Below are positions 27,377 to 35,393 of a stretch of 42,232 nucleotides of DNA, in pieces (position 1 is the first letter of the stretch; every line of letters starts with the position of its first letter). The notes under the pieces were generated by a model that saw only the letters and a program-made list of their open reading frames with translations, had not been told where the DNA came from and did not search any database. The translations under genes were made by a program, and so were the position numbers. This stretch comes from Microvirga massiliensis (GTDB lineage Bacteria; Pseudomonadota; Alphaproteobacteria; Rhizobiales; Beijerinckiaceae), in NCBI RefSeq assembly GCF_001006805.1, contig NZ_LN811361.1, forward strand, positions 173,059 through 215,290. Direction: 5' to 3'.

Positions 27377-29631
27377 CCCAGCGATCCGGAACCGCTCACG
27401 CTGCAAGGCAAGATCCTACGCGTGAAGCAGCGTGGGAACCAGCCGTGACGAATTCGGCCGTCGCTGCGCTGCTGGAAGCCAGGCACCCGGATCCTTTCGC
27501 CCTCCTCGGACCGCATGAGGTGGGGCCCGGGAAATGGGAGATCCGCACCTTCCTCCCTACGGCGCGCTCGGTCACGATCGAGGCCCATGATCGATCGCGT
27601 ATGCTCGCGCAGGCCGAACGTCGGCACGATGCCGGATTCTTCATTGCACGACTCGACTCCGCGGAACGGCCCTATTACCGGCTCCGGATCGAAACCCCGC
27701 ACGGCGAAGTCATCCGCTGGGACCCGTATTCCTTCGGCAGGATCCTCGCCGAGGAGGATCTCGGAAAAATCCGGGACGTCGGCAGCGATGCCCATTACCG
27801 CCTTCTCGGAGCGCACCGGAGGCGCGTCGGAGAGGTCGAGGGATTCCTCTTCACAGTGTGGGCCCCGAATGCACGGCGGGTCAGCGTCGTCGGAGATTTC
27901 AATAATTGGGACGGTCGCGTGTATCCGATGCGCCTGCGCCACAGCGCGGGCATCTGGGAGTTGTTTCTGCCCGAGCTCAATCCCGGCCTTCGTTACAAAT
28001 TCGAGATTGCAGGAGCGCATGGCCACCTCCTGCCGCAGCGTGCAGACCCGGTCGCCTTCGCGGCCGAGCGTCCTCCTGCGACGGCATCGGTACTTCACGG
28101 CCTACCGGAGCCCGGCTGGCGCGACGAGAAATGGATGACGAATCGCGGCACACGGGATCCGCGCAAGAGTCCGATCGCGATCTACGAGTGCCATCTCGGT
28201 TCCTGGGCGCGCGTTCCGGAAGAAGGCGATCGCTACCTGACTTATCGTGAGCTCGCGGCGCGACTGATCCCGTATGTGCGGGATCTCGGCTTCACGCACA
28301 TCGAGCTCCTGCCGATTACGGAATTTCCGTTCGACGGCTCCTGGGGGTATCAGCCCGTCTCGCTCTTTGCGCCGACGAGCCGCTTCGGAAGTCCGGAAGA
28401 CTTCGCCTACTTCGTGGAAGCCGCACATGAGGCCGGAATCGGCATCATTCTCGACTGGGTGCCCGCTCATTTCCCGAATGATCCGCATGGCCTAGGCTCG
28501 TTCGACGGCACGCATCTCTACGAGCACGCCGATCCGCGCCAGGGCTATCACCACGACTGGGGAACCTACATCTACAATTATGGGCGCTCCGAGGTTGCCG
28601 CGTTCCTGGTCTCGAATGCGCGATTCTGGCTCGAGCGCTACCACCTCGACGGCTTGCGCGTCGACGCCGTCGCATCGATGCTCTATCTCGATTACTCGCG
28701 GCAGCCTGGGGAATGGGTTCCGAACCGCTACGGAGGCAACGAGAATCTCGAGGCGATCGACTTTCTGCGACGCCTCAACGAGACGACTTATGGCGTCGCC
28801 CCAGGCTCGATGACGATCGCCGAGGAATCGACGGCATGGCCCGGAGTCTCACACCCGACCTATACGGGCGGGTTGGGCTTCGGCTTCAAGTGGAACATGG
28901 GCTGGATGCACGACACCCTGCGGTACATCAGCAAGGAGCCGATCCACCGCCGCTACCACCACCATGATCTGACCTTCGGCCTTCTCTATGCCTTCACGGA
29001 AAACTTCATCCTGCCGCTGAGTCATGACGAGGTCGTCCACGGAAAAGGCTCGCTCCTCGGCAAGATGCCCGGCGATCAGTGGCAACGCTTCGCCAATTTG
29101 CGCGCCTATTTCGGTTTCATGTGGGGCCACCCGGGCAAGAAGCTCCTGTTCATGGGCGGCGAGATCGCGCAGGAGCGCGAGTGGAATCATGATACCAGCC
29201 TCGACTGGCACCTGCTCGAGAGCCCATTCCATCGCGGTGTGCAGAATCTCATCCGCGATCTCAACCGGCTCTACGCCACGTATCCTGCTCTTCACGCTCG
29301 CGACTCGGAAGCGAGTGGCTTCCGCTGGCTTGTCGCCGATGACGCAGAGAACAGCGTTCTCGCCTTCTCGCGACATGGGGACGACGAGTCGGAGATTGCG
29401 ATCGTGGTGTCGAACTTCACCCCGGTCCCACGGGAAGGTTATCGCATCGGCGTGCCGCGCCCCGGCTTCTATCGTGAAGCGCTGAACACCGACGCGAGCC
29501 ATTACGCCGGCAGCAATGTCGGCAATCGGGGAGGCGTTCAGTCCGAAGCCGCCCCGAGTCACGGCCTGCCATGCTCGGTCTGCCTGACACTCCCGCCCCT
29601 CGCGACACTCATCCTCGTATACGAGGCTTGA
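27373..29631 (+). CDS. glgB: 1,4-alpha-glucan branching enzyme GlgB
   Basis: GlgB cuts alpha-1,4-glucan and rejoins the piece by an alpha-1,6 bond, which makes glycogen branched. The 752-residue protein is the long form with two N-terminal beta domains: LEARHPDPFALLGPHE (N1) and VWAPNARRVSVVGDFNNWDG (CBM48). The GH13 barrel follows with Asp431 in GLRVDAVASMLYLDYSR, Glu484 in TIAEESTAWPGV and the third Asp in LPLSHDEVVHGKGSL. It is the last gene of the cluster and overlaps treS-pep2 by 4 bp. It branches chains made by GlgE or by GlgA. A 471-bp repeat-bearing gap follows. Confidence 0.97.
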   Translation: MTQRSGTAHAARQDPTREAAWEPAVTNSAVAALLEARHPDPFALLGPHEVGPGKWEIRTFLPTARSVTIEAHDRSRMLAQAERRHDAGFFIARLDSAERPYYRLRIETPHGEVIRWDPYSFGRILAEEDLGKIRDVGSDAHYRLLGAHRRRVGEVEGFLFTVWAPNARRVSVVGDFNNWDGRVYPMRLRHSAGIWELFLPELNPGLRYKFEIAGAHGHLLPQRADPVAFAAERPPATASVLHGLPEPGWRDEKWMTNRGTRDPRKSPIAIYECHLGSWARVPEEGDRYLTYRELAARLIPYVRDLGFTHIELLPITEFPFDGSWGYQPVSLFAPTSRFGSPEDFAYFVEAAHEAGIGIILDWVPAHFPNDPHGLGSFDGTHLYEHADPRQGYHHDWGTYIYNYGRSEVAAFLVSNARFWLERYHLDGLRVDAVASMLYLDYSRQPGEWVPNRYGGNENLEAIDFLRRLNETTYGVAPGSMTIAEESTAWPGVSHPTYTGGLGFGFKWNMGWMHDTLRYISKEPIHRRYHHHDLTFGLLYAFTENFILPLSHDEVVHGKGSLLGKMPGDQWQRFANLRAYFGFMWGHPGKKLLFMGGEIAQEREWNHDTSLDWHLLESPFHRGVQNLIRDLNRLYATYPALHARDSEASGFRWLVADDAENSVLAFSRHGDDESEIAIVVSNFTPVPREGYRIGVPRPGFYREALNTDASHYAGSNVGNRGGVQSEAAPSHGLPCSVCLTLPPLATLILVYEA

Positions 29632-29744
29632 GGCATCCGTGGCGTGTGTCTGGTCCTTAAGGCGGCGTCAGATCAGGCAACGGATACCCGGTCCCGCTGC
29701 CGCCATCGCAAGCGGCAGGCGCAGCACACCCTGCAGTTCCATTC

Positions 29745-29824
29745 GTCATCGCGAGTGGGGCGACGCAATCCAGGAGCGCATTCGTCGACGGGTAGATTGC
29801 TTCGCCTCCGGCTCGCAAGGACGG
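29745..29824. repeat. Dispersed repeat, copy A, with nearby part-copies
   Basis: This copy runs from gtcatcgcgag through gcaatccagg, gggtagattgcttcgcctcc and ggctcgcaaggacgg. Part-copies follow at 29859-29873 (ggctcgcaaggacgg) and 29901-29922 (cgcctgcggctcgccatgacgg). The two halves are imperfect inverted repeats of each other around gcaatc/gattgc. It matches copies B, C and D elsewhere in the window. Confidence 0.75.
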
Positions 29825-29970
29825 GTGTGGATCCGTGACGGGCTGGATGACTGCGGTGGCTCGCAAGGACGGAGGTGCGGCGGGACGGACTGTGCCTCGG
29901 CGCCTGCGGCTCGCCATGACGGCAGTGGGTCCGGCGCTACTCCGGTTCCGGCCCCGCACCTCGCGCTCTT

Positions 29971-30054
29971 ACGCCCTCGTCGTCATTGCGAACGAAGTGA
30001 AGCAATCTACCCGCCCACGGATGGTTCGCCTCGCCTCCACCTCGCAAGGACAGG
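29971..30054. repeat. Dispersed repeat, copy B
   Basis: It runs from acgccctcgtcgtcattgcg through gaagcaatctacc to cctcgcaaggacagg. The left flank, cctcgcgc and then acgccctc, is shared with copy C, so the repeat unit is longer than its palindromic core. It lies just downstream of the acetyltransferase gene. Confidence 0.75.
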
Positions 30055-30102
30055 CATGTCCTGATGGAGTAGCCGGAACACGGCGTTCCGAGACGCCGCC
30101 GC

Positions 30103-30660
30103 TTATTCGGTGATCTCGCGGATCACGCGGCATGGGTTGCCTGCGGCAAACACGCCCTCCGGAATGTCCCGCGTCACCACGCTCCCGGCCCCGATCACGG
30201 CCCGCGATCCGATCCGCACACCGGGCAGAATGATCGCCCCGCCGCCTACCCACACGTCCGATCCGATCTCCACCGGCTTACCGAACTCCTCTCGTCGGCG
30301 CAGTTCGGCGTTGAACGGGTGCATGGGCGTGTAGACCTGCACGGCCGGACCAAAGAGAGTGAAGCTGCCGATGCTCACTTGGCAGACGTCCAGCACAACG
30401 CAGTTGAAGTTGAAGAACACCCGCTCGCCCAGCTCGATATTCGAGCCGTAGTCGCAGAAGAAGGGTGGCTGCATCCACACCGAGTCCCCACCCGCGCCAA
30501 ACAATTCACATAGGATTCGTCGCCGCTCCTCCTGCTCGGCTTCGCGTGTGGCGTTCAGCGCCTGGCAGAGATCTCGTGCATGCTCCCGCGCCGCAACCAG
30601 CTCGGGATCCATCGGGTCGTACAGCTCTCCGGCCAGCATCTTCTGATGCTCTGTCTTCAT
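30103..30660 (-). CDS. Sugar O-acetyltransferase (Maa/NodL type)
   Basis: This 185-residue trimeric left-handed beta-helix enzyme moves acetyl from acetyl-CoA to a hydroxyl of a sugar. The Maa-type N-terminal helix is seen (HQKMLAGELYDPMDPELVAAR). Hexapeptide repeats follow (VFFNFNCVVLDV, IGSDVWVGGGAIILPGVRIG and AVIGAGSVVTRDIPEG) and the conserved YTPMHPFNAELRR contains the catalytic His. Maltose, glucose or a Nod-factor-like acceptor are possible; the nearby glucan genes make maltose or trehalose reasonable guesses only. ATG 30660 has GAGGAG upstream. A longer frame upstream lacks support. Confidence 0.93.
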   Translation of the reverse strand: MKTEHQKMLAGELYDPMDPELVAAREHARDLCQALNATREAEQEERRRILCELFGAGGDSVWMQPPFFCDYGSNIELGERVFFNFNCVVLDVCQVSIGSFTLFGPAVQVYTPMHPFNAELRRREEFGKPVEIGSDVWVGGGAIILPGVRIGSRAVIGAGSVVTRDIPEGVFAAGNPCRVIREITE

Positions 30661-30766
30661 CGTGCACTCCTCGAAGCGGGTTGCCGTTATCGTGCGCAAG
30701 CCGTTCGTGCTCGTCGTCGACGAGAAGAGCGCTGGCGCGACCTCGAGCGCCACCGCTTGGCGCACC

Positions 30767-30790
30767 AGATCTTCCGGGAACGGAAGATCT
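30767..30790. repeat. Perfect palindrome with 10-bp arms
   Basis: agatcttccg-ggaa-cggaagatct is a perfect inverted repeat with a 4-base loop. It lies in the 212-bp gap between the end of the sugar dehydrogenase gene (30873) and the acetyltransferase start (30660), both leftward. No T-run follows on either strand. It may be a Rho-assisted terminator, an RNA-stabilising hairpin or an operator for the acetyltransferase gene. Confidence 0.6.
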
Positions 30791-30872
30791 CGAGCACGCC
30801 ATCCATCGCGCTGTCAAAAGCCTTACTGCCGGACGAAACCACCATCCGTTGTGCCAACCAGTCGGTCGCTGC

Positions 30873-32156
30873 TTAGTCCTTCGTAACTCTCCAGACCGTG
30901 TTCGACAGGTCGTCGGCGACAATCAAGGCGCCACGCGGATCCACCGTCACTCCGACCGGCCGCCCGCGCGTGTTGCCGTTGTCATCCAGGAAGCCGGAAA
31001 CGAAATCGATCGGATCGCCGGCGGGCCGGCCGTCGCGGAACGGCACGAAGACTACCTTGTAACCGACCGGCACGCTGCGGTTCCAACTGCCGTGCTCGCC
31101 GACAAACACCCCCTCACCGAAATCTGCGCCCATTGCCGAGGTCGAGAAGGTCAGGCCAAGCGCTGCCACATGCGATCCTAGACTATAGTCCGGGCGTATG
31201 GCCGAGGCGACCTTCTGCGGATCCTGCGGTTGTGCGCGTGGGTCGACGTTCTGACCCCAATAGCTGTAGGGCCACCCGTAAAAGCCGCCCTCACGCACGG
31301 CAGTCAGGTAATCCGGAACAAGATTGGGCCCAATTTCGTCCCGTTCGTTCACAACTGCCCAGAGCTGGTCCGTTCCCGGCTGAATGGCGAGAGCAGTGGG
31401 GTTGCGGAGACCGGTTGCGTAAGGCTTGTGCGCTCCCGTCTGCGCATCGATCTGCCATACCATGGCTCGGTCGACCTCGACGTCCATCCCCCGCTCGGTG
31501 ATGTTGCTGTTGGAGCCGATGCCGACATAGAGAAAGCGGCCATCGGGGCTGGCGGTCATCGCCTTTGTCCAGTGATGATTGATCGCCGCCGGCAGCTCCG
31601 AGACCTTCGTCGGCGGCCCGCTCGCCTCGGTCTGGCCGTCACGATAGTCGAAGCGCACCAGCGAATCCTGGTTGGCGACGTAAATGGCGCCGTTGACCAG
31701 CGCGAGACCATAGGGCGCGTTGAGATCGTCGGCGAAGACGCCTTGTGCTTTGTAGGTGCCGTCGCCATCCGCATCGCGCAGCAGCGTCAGCCGGTCGCCA
31801 CCCTTCACGGAGGTCTTGCCCAAACTCTTGATGTAGTTCGCGATGAAATCCTTCGGTCGCAACGCAGGCGCGTTGCCGCCCGATCCCTCCGCAACCAGAA
31901 TGTCGCCATTGGGAAGAACCAGCGTCTGGCGCGGGATCCTGAGATCCGTGGCGATGGGTTGGATCCTGTATCCCTGCGGCACCTTCGGGAGATCATTACC
32001 CCAATTTGCCGGCCTCGGGATCTTCATGGCAGGCAACAGGCCGCGCTGTGGTGTGGGTAGATCCGGGTTGGCGCCATATTGTGCCAGTTCGGGGTCGTTG
32101 CCGCAGGCAGACAGGGTGATCGCCAGGGCGCCGATCAAAAGGAACGAGCGCATCAT
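30873..32156 (-). CDS. PQQ-dependent sugar dehydrogenase-like lipoprotein (sorbosone dehydrogenase family)
   Basis: The 427-residue protein begins MMRSFLLIGALAITLSACG, a lipoprotein signal peptide with lipobox LSAC, so it should be anchored on the periplasmic side. A six-blade propeller of the soluble glucose/sorbosone dehydrogenase type follows, with LVLPNGDILVAEGSGGN, NGAIYVANQDSLVRF, ATGLRNPTALAIQPGTDQLW and VGEHGSWNRSVPVGYKVV. The family oxidises aldoses or sorbosone with PQQ, although many members are untested. The start overlaps the stop of the DUF2231 gene (ATGA), so the pair is coupled. A longer frame upstream is a shadow of the DUF2231 gene. Confidence 0.9.
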   Translation of the reverse strand: MMRSFLLIGALAITLSACGNDPELAQYGANPDLPTPQRGLLPAMKIPRPANWGNDLPKVPQGYRIQPIATDLRIPRQTLVLPNGDILVAEGSGGNAPALRPKDFIANYIKSLGKTSVKGGDRLTLLRDADGDGTYKAQGVFADDLNAPYGLALVNGAIYVANQDSLVRFDYRDGQTEASGPPTKVSELPAAINHHWTKAMTASPDGRFLYVGIGSNSNITERGMDVEVDRAMVWQIDAQTGAHKPYATGLRNPTALAIQPGTDQLWAVVNERDEIGPNLVPDYLTAVREGGFYGWPYSYWGQNVDPRAQPQDPQKVASAIRPDYSLGSHVAALGLTFSTSAMGADFGEGVFVGEHGSWNRSVPVGYKVVFVPFRDGRPAGDPIDFVSGFLDDNGNTRGRPVGVTVDPRGALIVADDLSNTVWRVTKD

Positions 32157-32581
32157 TCCACTTCTCCGGCACGGAATCCGGAATACCCGATCCAGGCTGC
32201 AACGAGCGCCAGGAGCGCTACAAATGCCGATAGATAGAGGCCCGCCGGCATGGTCGCCCATGCATCCTTCGCGTGGACGAGGGCATTGACGAAGCCGAGC
32301 ACCCACATTGCGAGCAGCACGACAAAATAGAGGGCCGGCCGCCCCTTTGCCGCTCCCCTGCGAAACAGGTTGACCAGCGCCCAAAGCAGGGCAAGGGCGC
32401 CAACAAGCAGCCCGCCGGCGATGAGCCAGGACGAGAAATTGGCCCATTGCACATGGAAGCTCGCCCAGTAGGCGAGATCGCTGACCAGCGCACCGAGGAA
32501 CAGAGGAAATGGAAAGGCGAGGAGAATTGCGTGAAGAGGATGGAGCGGCCTCAGAGGACCTGCGTCGGATGTGGCAACCAC
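32153..32581 (-). CDS. DUF2231 membrane protein
   Basis: This is a 142-residue protein with four predicted membrane helices: PLHAILLAFPFPLFLGALV, WLIAGGLLVGALALLWALV, ALYFVVLLAMWVLGFVNAL and the C-terminal LYLSAFVALLALVAAWIGYSG. The PLHPLHAILLAFP start is typical of DUF2231, whose function is unknown. GTG 32579-32581 has GAGGAG five bases upstream and is preferred over the TTG at 32647. It is co-transcribed and overlaps with the sugar dehydrogenase gene. This pairing is seen in related bacteria and suggests a link to membrane electron flow, but that is inference. Confidence 0.88.
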   Translation of the reverse strand: MVATSDAGPLRPLHPLHAILLAFPFPLFLGALVSDLAYWASFHVQWANFSSWLIAGGLLVGALALLWALVNLFRRGAAKGRPALYFVVLLAMWVLGFVNALVHAKDAWATMPAGLYLSAFVALLALVAAWIGYSGFRAGEVE

Positions 32582-32762
32582 AGCATCTCCTCTCGCTCCT
32601 GGAACCGGCCGCGCGACCTGCGTCCGGTAAGGACGTCGATGGCTCAATGCATCAGCGGCCGGTAGGTTTCGGAATCGATGCAGATCCCCCTGACTGCGTC
32701 CATATTGCCGTCCGTGGCTCTAATAGCCCTCGCCTTGCGCGCGATGCCGCAACCTGCAGGTC

Positions 32763-33221
32763 TCAGGCGAATCCTGCTGCGAGGTGCTTGCGGAATCGCG
32801 CGAGAGCAACGTCGAGATGCGTCGTCGCATCTGCTAGATCTCTGGCGCGGTCTGCCAGGGAGCGGAGTCCGACTTCGTTTAGAGCAAGTGCCCGCTCGAA
32901 GTGAAGGGCCTCGAGCGCTGCCCGAAAATCCGTCAGCGCGACCTCCACCTCGTCTGCAGAATCGGCGAGCTGCGTACCGATGACGATATCTTCGAAATGA
33001 AACTCCGTATCGTCATCGGACTCCACGACGCCATCGTAGCGCAGGCAGAGGAGTTGCATCCTGTGGTCGCACCAGCCGAGCAACTTTCCTTGTTCACAGG
33101 TGCACGTCATGCGGACCTTGCCGCCGCGGACCCGTTCCGTCGTGATAATGTTCTGGTGGCCGTCCGCGTCCTGGAGGACGAGGGTGACCGGGTTTTCCGG
33201 CAACTCGCTCCTGGTCAGCAT
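32763..33221 (-). CDS. SWIM-type zinc-finger-like protein
   Basis: The 152-residue product contains RMTCTCEQGKLLGWCDHRMQLL at about residues 37-58. C-x-C followed by C-x-H is the SWIM zinc-finger pattern (CxCx(n)CxH), with a short gap. Before it, NIITTERVRGGKVRMT is a beta hairpin like those before SWIM fingers. After residue 60 the protein is acidic and then helical (VEVALTDFRAALEALHFERAL). SWIM domains bind DNA or protein. A G-rich ribosome binding site precedes the ATG at 33221. No partner gene is evident, although it precedes the DUF2231 gene by about 180 bp on the same strand. Confidence 0.7.
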   Translation of the reverse strand: MLTRSELPENPVTLVLQDADGHQNIITTERVRGGKVRMTCTCEQGKLLGWCDHRMQLLCLRYDGVVESDDDTEFHFEDIVIGTQLADSADEVEVALTDFRAALEALHFERALALNEVGLRSLADRARDLADATTHLDVALARFRKHLAAGFA

Positions 33222-33663
33222 GTGAACCCCCTATGCGTTCTTTCATTTTGGGGGACATCATGATGGATTTGTTGTCGAATTTCTAGTTGCCGCAACGTCG
33301 TCCTTCGGCGGGGATCACTCGAACGCACATCTCACGCTCGGTCGAGCCCGATCGGGGCCTCGACCGTTCGAAGGAGGATCGATGCCGATGCGTCGCTGAA
33401 TTCCGTCGTGGTGACCGGAGCAAAAAGATCCAGGTACGCGGGGCCAGTCTGGTTTGCTTTGCCCACGGTTCGCAATGATGGAAGTGAGTTCGTCGTCTAC
33501 TTCCGTCTCCCGCAGTGCTCCTCGCGCCTTCACGCCCTCTTCGTCATTGCGAACGCAGCGAAGCAACCAGGAGCGCCTCGGTCGAAGGGTAGATTGCTTC
33601 GCCTGCGGCTCGTAAGGACGGAAGTGCGGCGGAAAGGGCCGATGAGACAGACGCCGGATCGCT
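33222..33663. other. 442-bp gap between glgA and the SWIM-like gene
   Basis: No gene is supported here. The stretch contains dispersed repeat copy C just downstream of glgA and should hold the promoter of the leftward SWIM-like gene near 33230-33300. Confidence 0.5.
33534..33621. repeat. Dispersed repeat, copy C
   Basis: It runs cacgccctcttcgtcattgcg, then gaagcaaccaggagcg, then gggtagattgcttcgcctgc and ggctcgtaaggacgg. It shares its left flank with copy B and its middle (ccaggagcgc, gggtagattgcttcgcct) with copy A. It sits about 40 bp after the glgA stop, so it could form the 3' end of the glgA mRNA. Confidence 0.8.
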
Positions 33664-35268
33664 TCAGGCAGTCGCCACCACACGCCGCGCGCGGTGGTAG
33701 ACGTCGGCGTACTGGTTCCTGGCCTCTGTCCAGCCCTGCGGCCGCTCCATGGCAGCTCTTCGCATGGAGGCGAGTTGGGTCGCAGAACGGAACGCCACCA
33801 TACCTCGCCTGATTGCGCGGATGAAGTCCTTCAGCGACGGCTCGCCGAATAGGAAACCCGTGATGCCATCTTCGATCGTGTCCACGAGGCCGCCGGTTCG
33901 ATGCGCGATCGGAAGAGAGCCAAATCTCTGAGCATACATCTGGCTGAGCCCACAGGGTTCGAATCGCGATGGCATGAGGAGGAAATCGCTCCCGGCGTAA
34001 ATGCGCCGCGCCTCCGCGTCGTCGAACCCGATCCGGACCCCGACCGAGCCGGGATGCCGTTGTGCGAGTGCTTCCAGCGCACGCTCGAAGCGCGCCTCTC
34101 CCCGCCCGGTCACGACGACCTGCCCGCCCTCGGACAGGATCGATTCGGTTGCGGCAATCGCCAGATCGACGCCCTTCTGATGCACGAGCCGCGAGACAAC
34201 TGCGAAGAGCGGCCCTCGTGACACCTCGAGGCCGAAGGCCCTCCGCACCTCGTCCGCATTGGCGCGCTTCCCGCACCAATCGTCTGACGAGAAGGGGTGT
34301 GCGAGAGAAGGATCTTTGCTCGGATCCCAGCTCTCGTCGATTCCGTTCAGGATTCCCGTGAGCCGCCCTTCATCGGCCCGCGTCTGAAGCAGGCCGTGCA
34401 GGCCGCAGCCGAATTGTGGTGTCGTAATCTCGCGGGCGTAGGTCGCGCTGACCGTCGTGACGTGCGAGGCGTAGAAGATTCCGGCTTTCAGGAAGGACAG
34501 CTTGCCGTAGAACTCCACTCCGTCGATCTGGAAAGCATCGTCCGGGATGCCGAGCCAAGGCATCCGGTCGCGCTGGAAGAGGCCTTGATAGGCGAGGTTG
34601 TGGATCGTGAGAATGCTGGGGATGCTCTCGCCGCGCCAAGCCAGATAGGCCGCCGCAAGGCTGCTCTGCCAATCGTTCAGGTGCAGCAGATCGGGCCGCC
34701 AGCCGGCATCACCAAGGCCCTGGGCAATGTCGGCGGCGGCTAGGCCGAGACGCGCGAACCGCAGATCGTTGTCCATCCAGTCGATACCGGACGCGTCACC
34801 ATAAGGGCTCCCCTCCCGATCGTAGAGTTCCGGGCAGAGAATAATATAGATCGTGAGTCCGTCGCGCGTTCGGGTACGGCCGAGATCACAGGCGGGTATC
34901 CCGAAGGAGCCCGGCAAGCTGCCGATCCGCTCGATCGCATCGGCTCCGGCGAGCACCTGTCGGTAACCCGGCACGAGGATGCGCACGTCGTATCTGGCCC
35001 GAAGCGCGCGCGGCAGCGCCGCCGAGACTTCCCCAAGTCCGCCCGCTTTGACGAAGTCGGCAATCTCGGACGTCACGTAAAGGATCGACGGTCCGTTCGA
35101 CGCGGCCGATGCCCCTTGGCCCGTCACAGCGGCATGTCGATACCGCTTGTCTTCTGACGAGGTCGTTGGGGAGACCGGAGGCGAAGTCGCAGACGTGACC
35201 AGTGGCGGGTGAGGCTCAACGGGCGCAGAAGGCTCAGGGTGGACCCGCGCGTCCGCAATCTGGATCAT
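33664..35268 (-). CDS. glgA: Glycogen synthase GlgA
   Basis: This GT5 enzyme adds glucose from ADP-glucose (or, in some bacteria, makes maltose-1-phosphate) in the cytoplasm. It is 534 residues long with a non-conserved Pro/Ser/Thr-rich leader of about 60 residues. It then shows ILYVTSEIADFVKAGGLGEV (the KxGGL donor loop), HLNDWQSSLAAAYL, ILTIHNLAYQG, VVSRLVHQKGVDL, PSRFEPCGLSQMYAQR and RTGGLVDTI. All key regions are present. The leader could mean that the real start is further in, but no better ribosome binding site was seen. It lies 125 bp after glgP on the same strand. glgC, which makes ADP-glucose, is absent here. Confidence 0.95.
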   Translation of the reverse strand: MIQIADARVHPEPSAPVEPHPPLVTSATSPPVSPTTSSEDKRYRHAAVTGQGASAASNGPSILYVTSEIADFVKAGGLGEVSAALPRALRARYDVRILVPGYRQVLAGADAIERIGSLPGSFGIPACDLGRTRTRDGLTIYIILCPELYDREGSPYGDASGIDWMDNDLRFARLGLAAADIAQGLGDAGWRPDLLHLNDWQSSLAAAYLAWRGESIPSILTIHNLAYQGLFQRDRMPWLGIPDDAFQIDGVEFYGKLSFLKAGIFYASHVTTVSATYAREITTPQFGCGLHGLLQTRADEGRLTGILNGIDESWDPSKDPSLAHPFSSDDWCGKRANADEVRRAFGLEVSRGPLFAVVSRLVHQKGVDLAIAATESILSEGGQVVVTGRGEARFERALEALAQRHPGSVGVRIGFDDAEARRIYAGSDFLLMPSRFEPCGLSQMYAQRFGSLPIAHRTGGLVDTIEDGITGFLFGEPSLKDFIRAIRRGMVAFRSATQLASMRRAAMERPQGWTEARNQYADVYHRARRVVATA

Positions 35269-35393
35269 GTCTCTGCAAGCCTGGGCGCAACGCCGCTGAC
35301 CCCCGCGCCCTCGGAATGGTCAGAGCCGCAAACACCCGACCCTCCGAAAGGTTCCGGGGCTCCTCCTGTGGTTGGGCGCTGCAGGCGCGGAGA

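Larger units (their letters stand above)
29632..30102. other. 471-bp gap after glgB holding dispersed repeats
   Basis: No gene is supported here. A stem ctgccgc/gcggcag with an 8-base loop (29697-29718) lies 65 bp after glgB and lacks a T-run. The rest is mostly copies and part-copies of the dispersed repeat listed separately. An inverted repeat cggaac-acggc-gttccg at 30074-30090 lies just after the stop of the leftward acetyltransferase gene and may help end its transcript. Confidence 0.5.

Noticed and set aside
29745..30054. Repeats after glgB as a CRISPR array
   Set aside because: The copies are imperfect, unequal in spacing, occur elsewhere in the window and have no cas genes nearby.
32157..32447. 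Longer start for the sugar dehydrogenase
   Set aside because: The extension overlaps DUF2231 in another frame and hides the lipoprotein signal peptide at 32156.
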